This document shows, piece by piece, positions 42,235 to 54,200 of a stretch of DNA of 64,000 nt. How positions within the stretch are numbered: the first letter of the stretch is position 1; every line of letters starts with the position of its first letter. Below the pieces are notes generated by a model. It worked only from the letters and a program-made list of their open reading frames with translations. It did no database searches and was not told the origin of the DNA. The stretch comes from Piper betle (taxonomy: Eukaryota > Streptophyta > Magnoliopsida > Piperales > Piperaceae), in assembly GCA_033002965.1 (NCBI GenBank), contig JAURVB010013505.1, positions 1 through 64,000 of the forward strand. Direction: 5' to 3'. The translations under genes were made by a program, and so were the position numbers.

Positions 42235-42772
42235 AGACTGCTCTCTACGTTCTTTTAATGCCTTTTTCTAGGTAGTATATTTTAGGTGCTAATAGTTGCA
42301 CTCAGCTTTATTATAATTTTAGATTTTATTAGGCGCGCTTAATGTCACCGCAAGATATATTACAAGGGTTGTTTTGTTTTGTTTTTGTATGAGGCAATGA
42401 AGTGGACTCTTGCTGGTTGGGTAAACCATAGTAATTTTGGACGCATTACATCACATTTTTTAGTTTGCAAGTATTGCACGAAGACAGAATTGGACGGGTT
42501 GAACGATCAAACTGTGCATTGCCAAACCTCGTTAAGTCATTGCATTTTTTGTTAATTTCTCTTTCTTCATTGCCAATTCTCGATGGCTCTATTTTCTTAA
42601 CAAGCAAAGGAACAATTAACAATTCCGGCAGCTCATACGAAAGTGCTCATCACAAAAACGAAAAAAATCCTCTAAATGAAATGTAATGTTGATCCACCAG
42701 AAATGGCAGCAAAAGAGAAGTACAGTAGTTGCTGGAAAAAAAACAGAAAGAAGCCGGTAACCATTCAGGAAT

Positions 42773-43035
42773 TCAATATCCAGCCCTGTGGCATGCCATG
42801 TTGAGGGCCAGAGGGGATCTGAATAGTATCCATTTGCGATCTGGTTGAATACCCAATGGTTACCAGCTTCAGTGTAATGGACTCTATTCCAAAAATCTTG
42901 GTTGATGGATCCGAACATGACTTTCCTATCAAGACATTTGTTCCATTGATCTCAACAATTGATCCACATCCCCGATCCTTGTTGTCGTTGTACTTTCTTC
43001 CATGACACAGTAAGCCCTAAGCGGATGCTCAAATC
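42773..43035 (-). pseudogene. GDSL-A exon 5 fragment (copy of 36174-35909)
   Basis: Minus-strand reading gives TEAGNHWVFNQIANGYYSDP and the end of exon 5, with the splice acceptor still present at 43036. Several single-base losses break the frame (for example in the PPLALN region and in the GHGGKYN region near 43000). No other exons accompany it. Confidence 0.88.
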
Positions 43036-43239
43036 CTGCACCTCAGAAAACAGGGTCTCACGTACCAACACGCCAAGAACGAGAAAGAGTTTGAGAACTT
43101 ATTTAGCTGCATGCTTTTTACCACATTTTGTATCGTGTAGTAATTTGTTTTTGATACTCTTGTATTTTTTTCGAATCATCACAACTTACATAAAAATTAC
43201 ATTAAATAGAACTACGATCACTTGCAACAAAGTAGAGAT

Positions 43240-46046
43240 CACTCTTTGAAAGGGTGTTGATCTTCGAGGAACTTGGAAAAGTTTCTACTTCCTTGAAGAA
43301 TGCTAAGGCATCCATTAATTTTGTCACTGAACTTGGCGAGTAAAGGTCAGAAAAAATCAACAAAAGAACAATAACGAAGGGCAAAATGCCCGACAACGAC
43401 GCGAATGGAAGAATATAGAGGATTACACCTCAAATATTGGAGATATAGAAAGATGGTTTCCAAAAGATGGTTCGATGTTTTAGTTAGGTAAGGAAAAATT
43501 ACACAATGGACACCGAAGAATCCACCAAAGCCGGGGGACGAGAAGAAAAATAATTTCTATCGATACCATCAAATGGTTGGCCATCCGATAGTTAAATGTA
43601 GGAACATAATGTAGAAGATTCAAGAATTACTCAACAAAGGGGAAATCAAATATAAAGCTCCCACAGTATAAAAGTCGCCGACTGCCAATGTTATGACAAC
43701 AAGTCCTTTGACCTAGCCGTTGAAGGTGTCAGACGAAAAAAAGAAAAAGATGAACTAAGCAAGGGCAAGGAGCCTGAGGAATTGAAGAGGGAAAAGGAAA
43801 AACAACCTGAAAGAAATGAAAGTAAGGAGGGGGCCCCTTTGAGTTCAACGAAAGAAGGAAAGAAAGTTTCTTCTCCTCTCACACCAAAAAGGAAATTGAT
43901 CAAATGATAACTGTGAAAAAGTTAAGGAAGATAGCCGAGTTAGTGCGCGTGTTTGACATGTTACACTTTTCATCCACTACCCTGTTCATAGTTGAACAAG
44001 CTTTGTCAGAATTTGCAATTAGAAATGGAGAAGATAATTTCTTTATGAACTTAAGTGGAATAAAAGACTATATCATAGATGTAAAGTACTTAGGACATCC
44101 TTTGCCTGTTCTAACTCAAAAATAAGGAACAACGATCCTGTACTAACCCATCTTGGCCACATGTAGACAATACTTTACCAATGCCAGTTGGAATCATCAC
44201 TTTCTCCAACGACGATTTGTGTCACCCTGAGCCCAACCACAATCGACCATTATTTGTTAGTGTGGAATACTAAAATAAGCTTGTTCGGTGTGCACTTGTG
44301 GATCAAGGATCATCAATCAACATTCTTCATATTCATACGATGTTTGAATTGAATTATACTAAGAAAAACCTCATGCCAGATGATACCACAATCAATTCAG
44401 TGTCTCTTGTACCATGTAAATCATTGGAAACGGTATGTTTACACATTTCTATTGGTCCTTTCAGTTTACCACACATATTTCACATCCTAGAAGTTAATCC
44501 AATATGGCACATGCTTTTTGGGCGACCATGGATTCATGATCACCGATGCGTGCCATCTTTGTGGCACCAATACATTAAAGCTGCACCCAGTAAAGAAGGC
44601 CAGATTTGAGTTTGGGCGCTAAGAAACCCATTTACTCTTAAGGAAGCACACTTTGCAGATGCCATATTCTTCATGGAAGGAAACGTCCTGAAGTTGGCTT
44701 GAGCACAACCGTTTAGTCATGTATATCCTACTACACTTGATTTGCCAGATTTTATTAAACTAACAGCTAATTATCTACCGCCGAAGCCTCCTAAATTAGC
44801 AAAGTTACACAAGTTGTCAGTTTCATCGGCACTAGCAATTTCACCAGGACCATAAGCTTCATTAGTACCTTTAAAAATAACAGTGTATTTAGGACAACCA
44901 AAGCAAAAAATTAAAGAAATGCCTTTGTTCCAAGAAGTGCAAAGTTAAGAAGAGAAAGATTAGATGGTAATTGATGATGTTGTCATGGCATTAGGACAAT
45001 GGAAAATGCCAGTGATCAACTTTTGTGAGAAAGAAGTAATTACACTTGACCCATGCTTGGTCATTTTACTTGGAAGAAAAAGAATGCAATTCATTTGATG
45101 AATTTGAGATCATAACCTTGGAATAGAAGATTCAATCATGTCGGAATTATTTCCTTATTCCATATCAAGTGAACATGAACGATCAATACGACCATGATTT
45201 GTGGGAGCAATATCGCATAAAAAGGGACTACAAGATCAAGAAATACAACAAGCACTAAGTCATTTTGAATATAGAGTTACTCTAACAGCAAAACGACTTC
45301 TGGAAATCAATTTGCGAATTTATCAAGAGCCCCGTCTAACTTTTCTTGGATCAGGTTTAGAAGAATGGAGAAATGAAAACTTATTGATGTACTTAGAAGT
45401 TATAAGGATTATTTTTCATGGTTATATGATGAAATGTCAGGTTTGTCATTTGAAGTTGCAGTACACCACCTTGCAGTTAAGCAAGGGGTACATCCAGTTG
45501 TTCAAGCTAGAAGAAAGTTTAATCCACCAACGAGGCCATGATCACAACAGAAATAGAGAAGTTAAAGAAGGTAAACTTCATTTGTGAAGTCAACTACCCA
45601 TAATGGTTGGCAAATGTTGTCCCGGTAAAGAAGAAGAATGGTCATATGAGGATTTGCGTGGACTTCCGAGATCTCAACAAAGTATGTCCCAAGGATGCAT
45701 TCTCTTTACCGATCTCTAATATTTTACTTGACAATGTAGTTGGTTGTCAGATATTTTCTTTCATGGATGGATTTAGTGGGTACAATTAAATTCATATGGA
45801 AACCAAAGATGAAAAAAACAGCTTTCTACACCCCCGTTAGAATCTATTGCTATACGGTAATGCCGTTAGCTTGAAGAATGCAAGATACTTAAAAATTTGG
45901 TGAAACCTTGTGACAGGAGGTCATACCCCTCGAATGAAGCCTGAATGGTGAACAGATAGTTAGATGTACAGTGTACACAACAAAAAGAAGAGAGCAAAAA
46001 ATGCAAATTGTATTTTGTTGATTCTTCTTTCGAACTTGCAAAAAAT
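43240..46046 (+). mobile_element. Degenerate Ty3/gypsy internal region (gag end, protease, part of reverse transcriptase)
   Basis: About 43545-43605 reads FYRYHQMVGHPIVKC, a gypsy gag zinc knuckle with its first Cys changed to Tyr. About 44296-44345 reads VDQGSSINIL, the retropepsin active-site block in the DQGSS form common in plant gypsy elements. 45607-45789 encodes PVKKKNGHMRICVDFRDLNK and FSFMDGFSGYN of reverse transcriptase, then breaks down. RNase H and integrase are missing between there and the polypurine tract, so a large internal deletion has occurred. Many stops separate the pieces. Confidence 0.85.
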
Positions 46047-46061
46047 TTGGGAGGGGGCTAA
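46047..46061 (+). other. Polypurine tract of the gypsy element
   Basis: TTGGGAGGGGGCTAA lies immediately before the 3' LTR start TGTTTGCAC. Its position and composition fit the plus-strand priming site. Confidence 0.7.
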
Positions 46062-48400
46062 TGTTTGCACAAGATTTATACTTATCCAGTTACGTGGATT
46101 GTACTTATCAAGTTAGGTGGATGATTTCTACGCCTCAGAGAAAAAGTCATGGTGGTTCCAAGATCTAAGGAAGAAAATAAAAAGGCGAGGATAAGAATTG
46201 CTGGTGAGGATTTTGGGAGCTTAAAGTGAGAACTAAAAATGGTTGGGCAGGGTGAAGATTCAATGGCTGTAAGGGAGAATTCTATAAAAGTAATACATTA
46301 ACGTGAAGAAAGAAGGGAGAAAATTTTACTTAAAAATAAAGGTTCATGCATAGAAGAGAAGTGGAGATCATAGCGGCACACAAGGAAAGCCTAAACTGCC
46401 TTCCCCGTCGTGCATGCCTATGACGTCTCCACCCATGAAGCTTGATTGCTGCTCCCTGCCAACATTGCCGTGAAGCTTGCCATGAGCCGGAGTCTTGCGC
46501 TGGCTCAAAGGACTACCATTGCTGCTATGAGACAAGGGTCACCACTGGAGATCTGTGTTGCCATCTAGCCAACGAAACTACGTTGCTGCCAATCTGTTGT
46601 TTGCTACCTCAGCCTTGCCTAAAAGTTGCCCTTTGCCGGAGTTGTTTGAAGTTCGGTTGCTGCCCCAGATCACTTCACCAACTCTTGAAGCTGCCAAGGA
46701 GCCTAATGCTGCTGTTGCTTGGAAGGAAGAAAGCTCGCACCTGCTCGAGCCCGTCTTGGAGCCCTACCTCGCTGAGAAGGAGGTCTGCTATTATCCACCA
46801 AGGACAGGCGCTGCTGCCACATCTTGCTGCTGCCAAAGTTGTCGCCGACGCCTGAAGGTCACAACCTTGCTGCATCGGATCTACCCGAAAGGGAAGTTTT
46901 TCTTTTGTAGGAAAAACAGAGGAGAAGAAGTACCATTGCCGAAGCACTTCCACGGATCTCATAAAGTTGCTGCTCCGCCGAGACGCTGCCGGAGGCGAGC
47001 CGTGGAGCCTTGTCCAGCCAATGGGGAGCCCGTCGTCTTCCTACCTGTTGCTGCTCTACTATCTTGCTAAGAAGTGTTGCTGTTCTGAAGCCCATCGATA
47101 CTACCAAGATTGTCATTCCCAACCTCACCGTGGTGTCTAAAGTGAAGCCATTGAAAAAATATTCAAATCTAGGTGAAGTCTCGACAGAATTCGATGCCGC
47201 CATCGCTAGGGAAAAATTAGGAAGTTGTTGATCGTAGAAGGAGTCAAGGGAAGGAGATCACGAGCCCCTCAACCTCACCGTGGTATCTTAAGTGAAGCCA
47301 TTGAAGAAATATTCAAATCTAGGTGAAGTCTCGACAGAATTTGATGCCGCCATCGCTAGGGAAAAATTAGGAAGTTGTTGATCGTAGAAAGAGTTAAGGG
47401 AAGGAGATCACGAGCCCCTCAATGATAGTAAGAAAGCTGGTGTCCTTGTTACCTCATAAAGTTGGAGTTTTGCCGTGATGAATTAGCCAAATTTGGCGGA
47501 TTGCTGCTGCTTCACTAAGAAATAGAGTCTAACCTATGCTATGGGAAAAATCCATCCTAATTATAGCCTTGTAGAGGCAGATTGACTACCAGAGTCAGGT
47601 CACTACGTTCCAAGTATTGTCTCCTATTGGATTCAATGTCAACTAGCCATTTGAACTCCGTCATTGTCGCCAGAGAAGAGACCCACTCGCCGGCAATGTT
47701 GCTGTTAAGAAACAGAGAAGAAAAAGGTACGGGGAGACTAAATGGGTAGGGGACCCATTACTGGCTTGACCATCTTGGTACTGATCAAATCTGCTTGGAT
47801 TTTGACCGTGTTTACCATCTTGACCGTGATTGAAATCGGCTGTCCACATCTTTGTGTGGGTGTCCACATTGAGATCCAACTACCCAGCCCACGAGGTTGT
47901 CCTCTTGGAAGTCCACCAAGCTCGAGCCCACACCCACCTATCAAGCTAGTTGCAGGCCCAACCATTCAAGGCCCAAGTCCCTTTGTCCGTGGTGCACCGT
48001 GCACCACAATTTCTTCTGTCGCACCCAAGTACTGTGCATGCCAACAAATTTTGCTTCCAAAACCGAGCTCGATTGATTGAAATTTGATAGTTGGCAAGGT
48101 TAGTTTCATGGTTTGAAAATTGAAGATAGCAAAATTATAAGCTTCAAGTTTGGGCACATATTTTGAGGTGATTTTATTTAAAGGTAGCAAAATTTACTAT
48201 GTTATATAAAGCATAAAAATCAAAGGAAAATCAGTGGATTGTGAGTACTATTCTCACTGTAGATTGACTTAATGATTCAAGTTAAACCTTAAAGAATCAC
48301 GTAAAAAATTTCTTACATGTTTTTTTGTGTGTTTGTGATAGTTTTTTTCTTATTTTACTATTTCTTTTCGTGGCAAGGATATCTCAGCCCCAACGAACTC
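46062..48400 (+). repeat. Ty3/gypsy 3' LTR (right end approximate)
   Basis: It starts at the polypurine tract and matches the 5' LTR at both its left part and the 47609-47690 block. A TATA-like TCTATAAAAG lies at about 46289. The GC-rich middle gives open frames of up to 171 codons that are low-complexity and Cys/Leu-rich, with no family resemblance. It continues past 47690, where the 5' LTR was cut by the host segment, so the right end cannot be set by comparison. A candidate TTAAG, matching the five bases before 40171, occurs near 48545 but without a CA end. Confidence 0.6.
47121..47420 (+). repeat. Tandem duplication, two 150-bp units, in the gypsy 3' LTR
   Basis: 47121-47270 and 47271-47420 are direct copies beginning AACCTCACCGTGGT and ending CACGAGCCCCTC. 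They differ at a handful of bases, so the duplication is recent relative to the LTR. Confidence 0.93.
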
Positions 48401-48589
48401 TCAAATTCAGATCGAAAATACTCGATCTGCGACGACAGACGATCCAGCGCCTGAACATAACATTGACTGAAACTATTTATATCAAGAGCACCAATTGAGA
48501 GAAGTTGCCCTCGTCACTTTATAATATATCTTAGATAGTAAGTCCACGTGTTCTGTTTTAGATTAAGAACCCTTAGGGCTTATCAAATG

Positions 48590-49010
48590 CGAGTTTTATG
48601 TACCGATCTAGCTTATGGTTACAAAAATTGGCCGATTCTACTCGGAATCGACTGATTTAACTTGGCTCGGTATTAAATTGGGTAAAAAATAGGGTGTGTG
48701 TGTGGGGGGAGGGGGGGGGACGACGTAGGGGATGAGGCACTGGCGGGGGCTAGGAAGAGGTGGTAGTTTAGGTAATAAAAATTTTAAAAATAGAAAATAA
48801 AATATAATAAAATCCAATAAAATACAATATAACTATTAATAATCTAATGACATGTCATAAAATGACGTGGGGACAAGGAAGAAGAGATCAATGACCAATT
48901 TTGACTTATTCAAATAAATTGATTCTTATCCAATTTTTGATAAATCGATCTAATTTGATGATTCCTTTCCAATTTAAACCAATGTTCGATTCCAATTTTT
49001 GCAAGTGTGA
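48590..49010. mobile_element. Possible hAT-like MITE with AAAATTGG ends
   Basis: Left ATGGTTACAAAAATTGG and right CCAATTTTTGCAAGTG are near inverted repeats, and the left interior has CCGATT/CGGAATCG words like the element at 17331. CGATCTAG and TGATCAAG at the two flanks agree at 6 of 8 positions, an imperfect target duplication. A G-rich run lies at about 48697-48720. Confidence 0.5.
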
Positions 49011-49099
49011 TCAAGTATTAATTTAAATATTTTTAATTGAGAGTGTTTAAATTTTAATTATAATAAGTATATTAATTTTTTAAATTAAAATTTTTTAAA

Positions 49100-51813
49100 T
49101 CAACCGTCCAAGTGGTACAACGAGTTTATTGTAGCAAGAAGTGCCTGGCCGTGACATGACATATTAAGAAGAAGAGGCGGATCTGTGTTGGCGCCGTTTG
49201 CAATATGGTTGAACACCCACTTGTTTGCAGCTTCCGTGAAGTGAACCCCATCCCAGTGGACATAAACTGATGGATTTGCGCAGGCTTTCCCAACCACGAT
49301 TTCTGTTCCGTTGGCTACAGCAGTGTATCCACAATATATGTTCTTATCATAGTTGTACTTCCCCACCACGCCCACAGCAGGCCTTGATTGGTTCCTGAAA
49401 TCCTGAATCAGGATCAAACAATTTAGTTAATGCTCGAGCACAGACCACCCTATTAAAAATGGCACCTGATCAGCAAACATTGGAAGCTACTTTAATCAGT
49501 GGATATTGCTCACCATGGTTTTTAGCTTGGCTTATCACAGTGTATTTGGCATTGTATACATCAACGTACGTGATTGAAGCCACTTTCGATTCTTGGCGAA
49601 GTTGTTGCATTGCTCTCTTCAATTTCATGTTGAAGTATTGAGCCACATTGTTGTATTTCGTTGCACAACCATCACTTCCAAGCTCACCAGCTGGAATTTT
49701 CATACGCACGAGGAATTCAGGGAGACAGCCAAAGGGCCCTGTGTTATGGACCCAAAAGTATCTTCCTCCTTGGTTCATTATACTCTGTGTCAAGAGGAGA
49801 AACAGTCATTGTACGCAATTTTAAGTGGTAGCATACAATTAAATACCGAAGAAAATATATTTTCTTTTAAAATTTAATCAACTAGCTTAATAAGATTTTT
49901 TCTAAGCAAAGTAAATATCTAATCAAACTTTTAGATGGTATCGTCCAATCCTTGTGGCCTGCATTTGTCATTGTACGCCGGTCCATAGTAGAATGAGTTA
50001 TCCGAAACATTGTGTTTCTGTTGTATATATACAGGAGCATAGACATTAAAATTTTCATTTGGCCCAGTACTGAATTGGATCAAATTCTATTACTCTAAAG
50101 AAATTAGTAAATATGGTAATTAATACATGTGATCGGGAATTATAAAATGAATGTGACTGAATATGGTTCAAACTTTTCTTAATATTAATCACCTTGATAA
50201 TCAAGCTGAACTGTTGGACTAGTTCTGGTATGTACATCTCAACCTGTTGGATGGTCTTGTTATAGTACAAAAAGCTTTCGGTAAGGTCGTTTTGGCCAAT
50301 ATCAAATGTGTAGAGTGCATGAGCGAAGTAGCTAGGCTTTGGCATTAGCCTCCCGAATACCCCTCCTGCAAAAATCAACACGAAATACTTATAAAGCAAA
50401 AGTCTTCTATACTTCAATCTATATGTTTCACATATGTTTTAATATATGCTACTGGAGTCTGAAGCTTGGTATGATTTATTTATAATCACCGTGTTTGTGC
50501 AAAATATTTGATCTGGATTTGAACTGTACAAAATTAGACAATTGCACATCCAAAGAGAAGGGGCTCTGCCCACTCTGGGAGATTGTAGAATTGGGCCGCA
50601 TAATTGTTGATCCGACCGTGGCAAAGTTGGCCCCATGGCTGAAGTTTGCTCCAAGTGAGTTGAGGTAAGCATCCAAGTATGGAAGGTTTAGTTTCTCAGC
50701 TGCATATATTAGCATCAAATAGATTTTAAGATTCAATATTTAATAATTTGAGCCTAGAGGTATTCATCTCCAACAATAATATCAAGCACAAATTTCAGGG
50801 AGAAATATAGAGCCTTCCAGAGAAAATTAAAAGTTCTCTATGAAACATAACTTCTATTCACAATTAATAAAAGGATATTTAGCATTATTACGGTTGTTTC
50901 TTGTATGTCTACTATTTTTTATTTTATTTAAAAATAATAAACAATGATTTTAATTTTTATATTACTAATATATATTTTAAAATTTTCTAATATTTATATG
51001 CAGATTCTTTGGCTAGTTTTTGGAAAGCGGGTGAAGGAGAGAAGTGAATTTATAGGTGGAAGGATTTTGGCCCTAACTTTTGGTTTGGTTTCTAGGAAAA
51101 GTGAGCTAAACCCGCCACGCCGAGCCTGATCAAACTCAAAGTTTTAAATGTGCCGTTGAAAAAAAAATCTAAATGTGTAACATGATGAATGGTGGAGCTG
51201 CTGGGGAACAAGTGGTGGAGCTAATTATCACTTAATGGTAAGGCAAGAGAACGTTCAGATCCGATTATGCGGCAAGCAAAAATAAAAGCATGCTTTCAAC
51301 TTAAGAGTCATAGAATCCACCAAAAAAAAAGCTACAGATCCATGAGAAGTCTTCATGTTGGAAACAATTTGAATAGATATAGAGTCGAAGGCATGCAAGA
51401 CAATTTGAATATCCGAAGATAATGTATATTTGAAAGTTGTATTGAGATTAAGGATTAACCCTAACATCTTTTAATCCTCATGATTTCCATAGAAGTGATG
51501 GTAAGCTACGTAGAGGAAATAAAATTTACCAAGATACCAGAGGAGATCATGAAGGTAGCGTGAATACATACTACATACCAATGAAATCAAGAATGAGGCG
51601 GCCATCACATATCCTTCCTGCTGGTCTGTGGAAAAATGTCTGGCCGTTGGGCCAAGGAATAGGCCCGAAGGTGGCTGAATAACCGCCGGTGTCTGCATTG
51701 GAAGCCCCAAAGTTGAAAATCGCCGGGAACACACAAGCTTGGATTGCAATGGCCGACCAGCACCTGGACACGAGGAGCAGGAGAAGAACGGCGACGACTT
51801 TGTTCATCATCAT
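49100..51813 (-). CDS. GDSL esterase/lipase paralogue B; block I changed to GASN; one frameshift in exon 5
   Basis: Minus-strand exons: 51813-51579, 50699-50490, 50365-50193, 49784-49514, 49402-49100. Exons 2 (210) and 4 (271) have the same sizes as in paralogues A and C. It has a signal peptide (MMMNKVVAVLLLLLVSRCWS). Block I reads FNFGASNADTGG: the catalytic Ser stays, but the Asp before it is Ala. Blocks II (NFSHGANFATVGST) and III (DIGQNDLT) and the Asp/His pair (WDGVHFTEAANKWV) are present. In exon 5 a run of four C on the plus strand (49361-49364) should be three: upstream the frame reads GFQEPIKACCGRGG, downstream KYNYDKN, one base apart. With that corrected the frame has 397 codons. 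An upstream in-frame ATG at 51846 would add 11 residues. Confidence 0.88.
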
Positions 51814-53749
51814 TGCTTTTTGCAAATGGAGAGCGACATTGAGCAATGACTACCAACAGAGTATTTAATGGGTGGGCGTCAGTCAGTCGTACATCCGATA
51901 ATGATTGCACTTAATCTCGGGTAAAACGTCGCGAACGGTAAAAATTTTAGTCGGTTGCAGTAGATATAGTAAAAATTTGGTTAATATACGAAATTATTTT
52001 TATCTCATATTTATTTTATTATTTAATTAATTTTTTATTATAATTATTTTTTTCACAAACAACTAATATCTCATTTATATAATTGTTATTTCTTATATTT
52101 TTCTTAGTTTCTCTCATATAAATTATCATAAAAATTAAAATTATTTTTTTAAAAATATTATATTACAATGGAAAATTCAAAAAAATAATATTAATGTGAA
52201 ATCATGGCTAGATTTGTGTCAAATAAGCTTTTTATTAGAATTAGAAGTTCATTAATTATTTGTCTTATTTGATGCCTAAATAAGAAGAGATTGCAAGGGC
52301 TACATAAATTGATTATGAAATGTTCATAAAAGGAGTTAATACAAACTAATTTGAACAATTATTTTCATTAATCAACTATTCATTTTGTGGATAGAGTAGA
52401 TGAACTGTTTAATATATTATCACAGTGGAGATTGAACATCGTAAAATATCATATTTTAAAAAAAATCATATAAGATGTTTTAGTCATTCGTATGTGAACC
52501 ATCTCCTTCGAACTAACATTTAATATTAGATAACAAACAATTTGCTCAAGTATGAATAATTTAAATTTAAAAACACTTGAAACTTTAATATGGGCCAAAA
52601 ATTGGTTGATGAGTGAATATTAAAGTAATTTATATTTTATATTTAAGTATTTTTTATTTTTGATATATTTTTTAATATATGTTATTCTCTTGCTATTATA
52701 TTTTTTATTTGTAAAGAAAAAAGAATTCATCATCAAATTTATTTGGAACAATGAATATTGAAGAATGAGAAGATATTGATGATTATATCTATAATAGACA
52801 TGTGAGAATGTTATGTTTAGTTTCTACTCTTCTAATATTTGTAAAATATTTTTACAATTAATTAATTTTTTTTTGTATATTTTTTCGTATAGGTGAACTA
52901 TATTGGATGAAGAATTAATTAATGTAATATTTTGTCTTTGAAGTATATGTAATATTGAATTACATTTTAATGTCAAATATTACTTTAAAGTTTTTATACA
53001 TAAATTATTTTTTGTTTGACTTGGAAATGTATATGAGCTAAATTTTAAAATTTTAATAATTTATAATACTAAATGAAGGCATTCTAACTATATAGTAAAT
53101 AATTTGATATGATTATTACAACGAATACAGTGTTCTAAATTCCTAAATATAAGGATGACTTTTATCTTTTTTTATGCAAGTTATTTTGGGCCATTTTAGA
53201 TATTAAACATCAGTTTTATGTATAAACTTAATTAATTTTAATATATATATATATATCATGATTTGAAATTTTATAGAATATAATATTATTTTCATAAATG
53301 TTAAAAGAATTATATTATTAATATAAAATATCAGACACTCGTTTAATCATTCGGTTGGACAAAGAAATGTTTATGCTTAATTTGTTTTTATTCGATCGAA
53401 TTTGGTCAATCAAATTTGGTTAGACATACTTCGGACTTCAGTTAGACTCAACAATTAGGATATCCACACCCATCTTCACCCTTAAGTAGGCATTTCTATT
53501 CACCTAAATTAACACTTATAATGACTACAAGTGAGGATCCTGAAGTTGACCAAATTTCCCCTTTCTTTAGGCGCCACTATTTTTTGTTCAAGTTGCTCTT
53601 ATTTTGCACATCCCCGATGCTTCGCATTCATGAATCTGCCATTGCGCTAATAGTAAAACCCAGCCACTGAAATTTTGCGACTAGTAATGCCGATCGCAAA
53701 TTAGAAACCGATCTGCGACCGGCTTCCAATGGGTAGAAAATGCAACCGT

Positions 53750-53935
53750 ATAAGGTCGTTGGATGTTGAAAAATTATGGATTGACCTTTATCATCAATAC
53801 ATATATAGTTACACAATTAAACACATTGAGTTTTTATGTCAAAAGTTAAGAAATGCCATCAAAATTAAGGTCGTTGGATCTTGAAAACTTATGAATTGAC
53901 CTTTTTCGTCAATATATATGTAATTGCACATCCAT
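53750..53935 (+). repeat. Direct repeat of a unit of about 65 bp
   Basis: AAGGTCGTTGGAT(G/C)TTGAAAA ... ATTGACCTTT occurs near 53752 and again near 53869, followed in both by TCAATA and TATATA-type sequence. Confidence 0.7.
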
Positions 53936-54077
53936 GGTTTCTGAACAACAGAAATGATGTATTGTTTGATCAATTAATTAATTTTTAAAATGTTGTTAAT
54001 TTTATATTAAATTTATTTGTTTCCTACTTAATTAACTTATTTGTCAACCATCCATCCCTAGCTTGAGACGGGGCAAT

Positions 54078-54200
54078 GGCCCGATGCAAACAAATTAATT
54101 ACTCAGTCTGCGAGGTTTACTCGGGTGCAAACAAATTAATTATACAGGGACAGAAATACTCGGGTGAAAACAAATTAATTATACTGGGAGATAAATATTT
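54078..54200 (+). repeat. Three imperfect tandem units of about 40 bp
   Basis: CCGATGCAAACAAATTAATT, CGGGTGCAAACAAATTAATT and CGGGTGAAAACAAATTAATT recur at about 40-base intervals. Confidence 0.75.

Larger units (their letters stand above)
41944..43239. other. 1.3-kb copy of the GH3-GDSL convergent gene ends (35091-36379) inside a gypsy element
   Basis: From CGGGTCCGAGCACCAT at 41944 to CAACAAAGTAGAGAT ending at 43239 the sequence follows 35091-36379 nearly base for base: the last part of the GH3 final exon, both 3' UTRs, GDSL-A exon 5 and part of intron 4. Outside these points similarity to the source stops abruptly and gypsy sequence resumes. At the left joint CGG could be shared by source and LTR (the 3' LTR reads TCGCCGG at the matching place), suggesting microhomology joining. 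Confidence 0.9.

Noticed and set aside
41944..43239. A tandem gene duplication giving a second GH3 gene and a fourth GDSL gene
   Set aside because: Only the 3' ends are present, joined abruptly to gypsy sequence at both sides, with no promoters and no other exons.
45607..45789. A functional gypsy reverse transcriptase
   Set aside because: Only the first third of the domain can be read; the YxDD region, RNase H and integrase are absent and stops follow.
46442..47231. Open frames of up to 171 codons
   Set aside because: They are inside the gypsy LTR, overlap each other in different frames, and resemble no protein. LTRs rarely code.
49100..51813. GDSL-B as a pseudogene
   Set aside because: Its only frame break is one base in a C run, like those in unrelated genes here. 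Splice sites, exon sizes and most catalytic blocks are preserved, so an assembly error is more likely.
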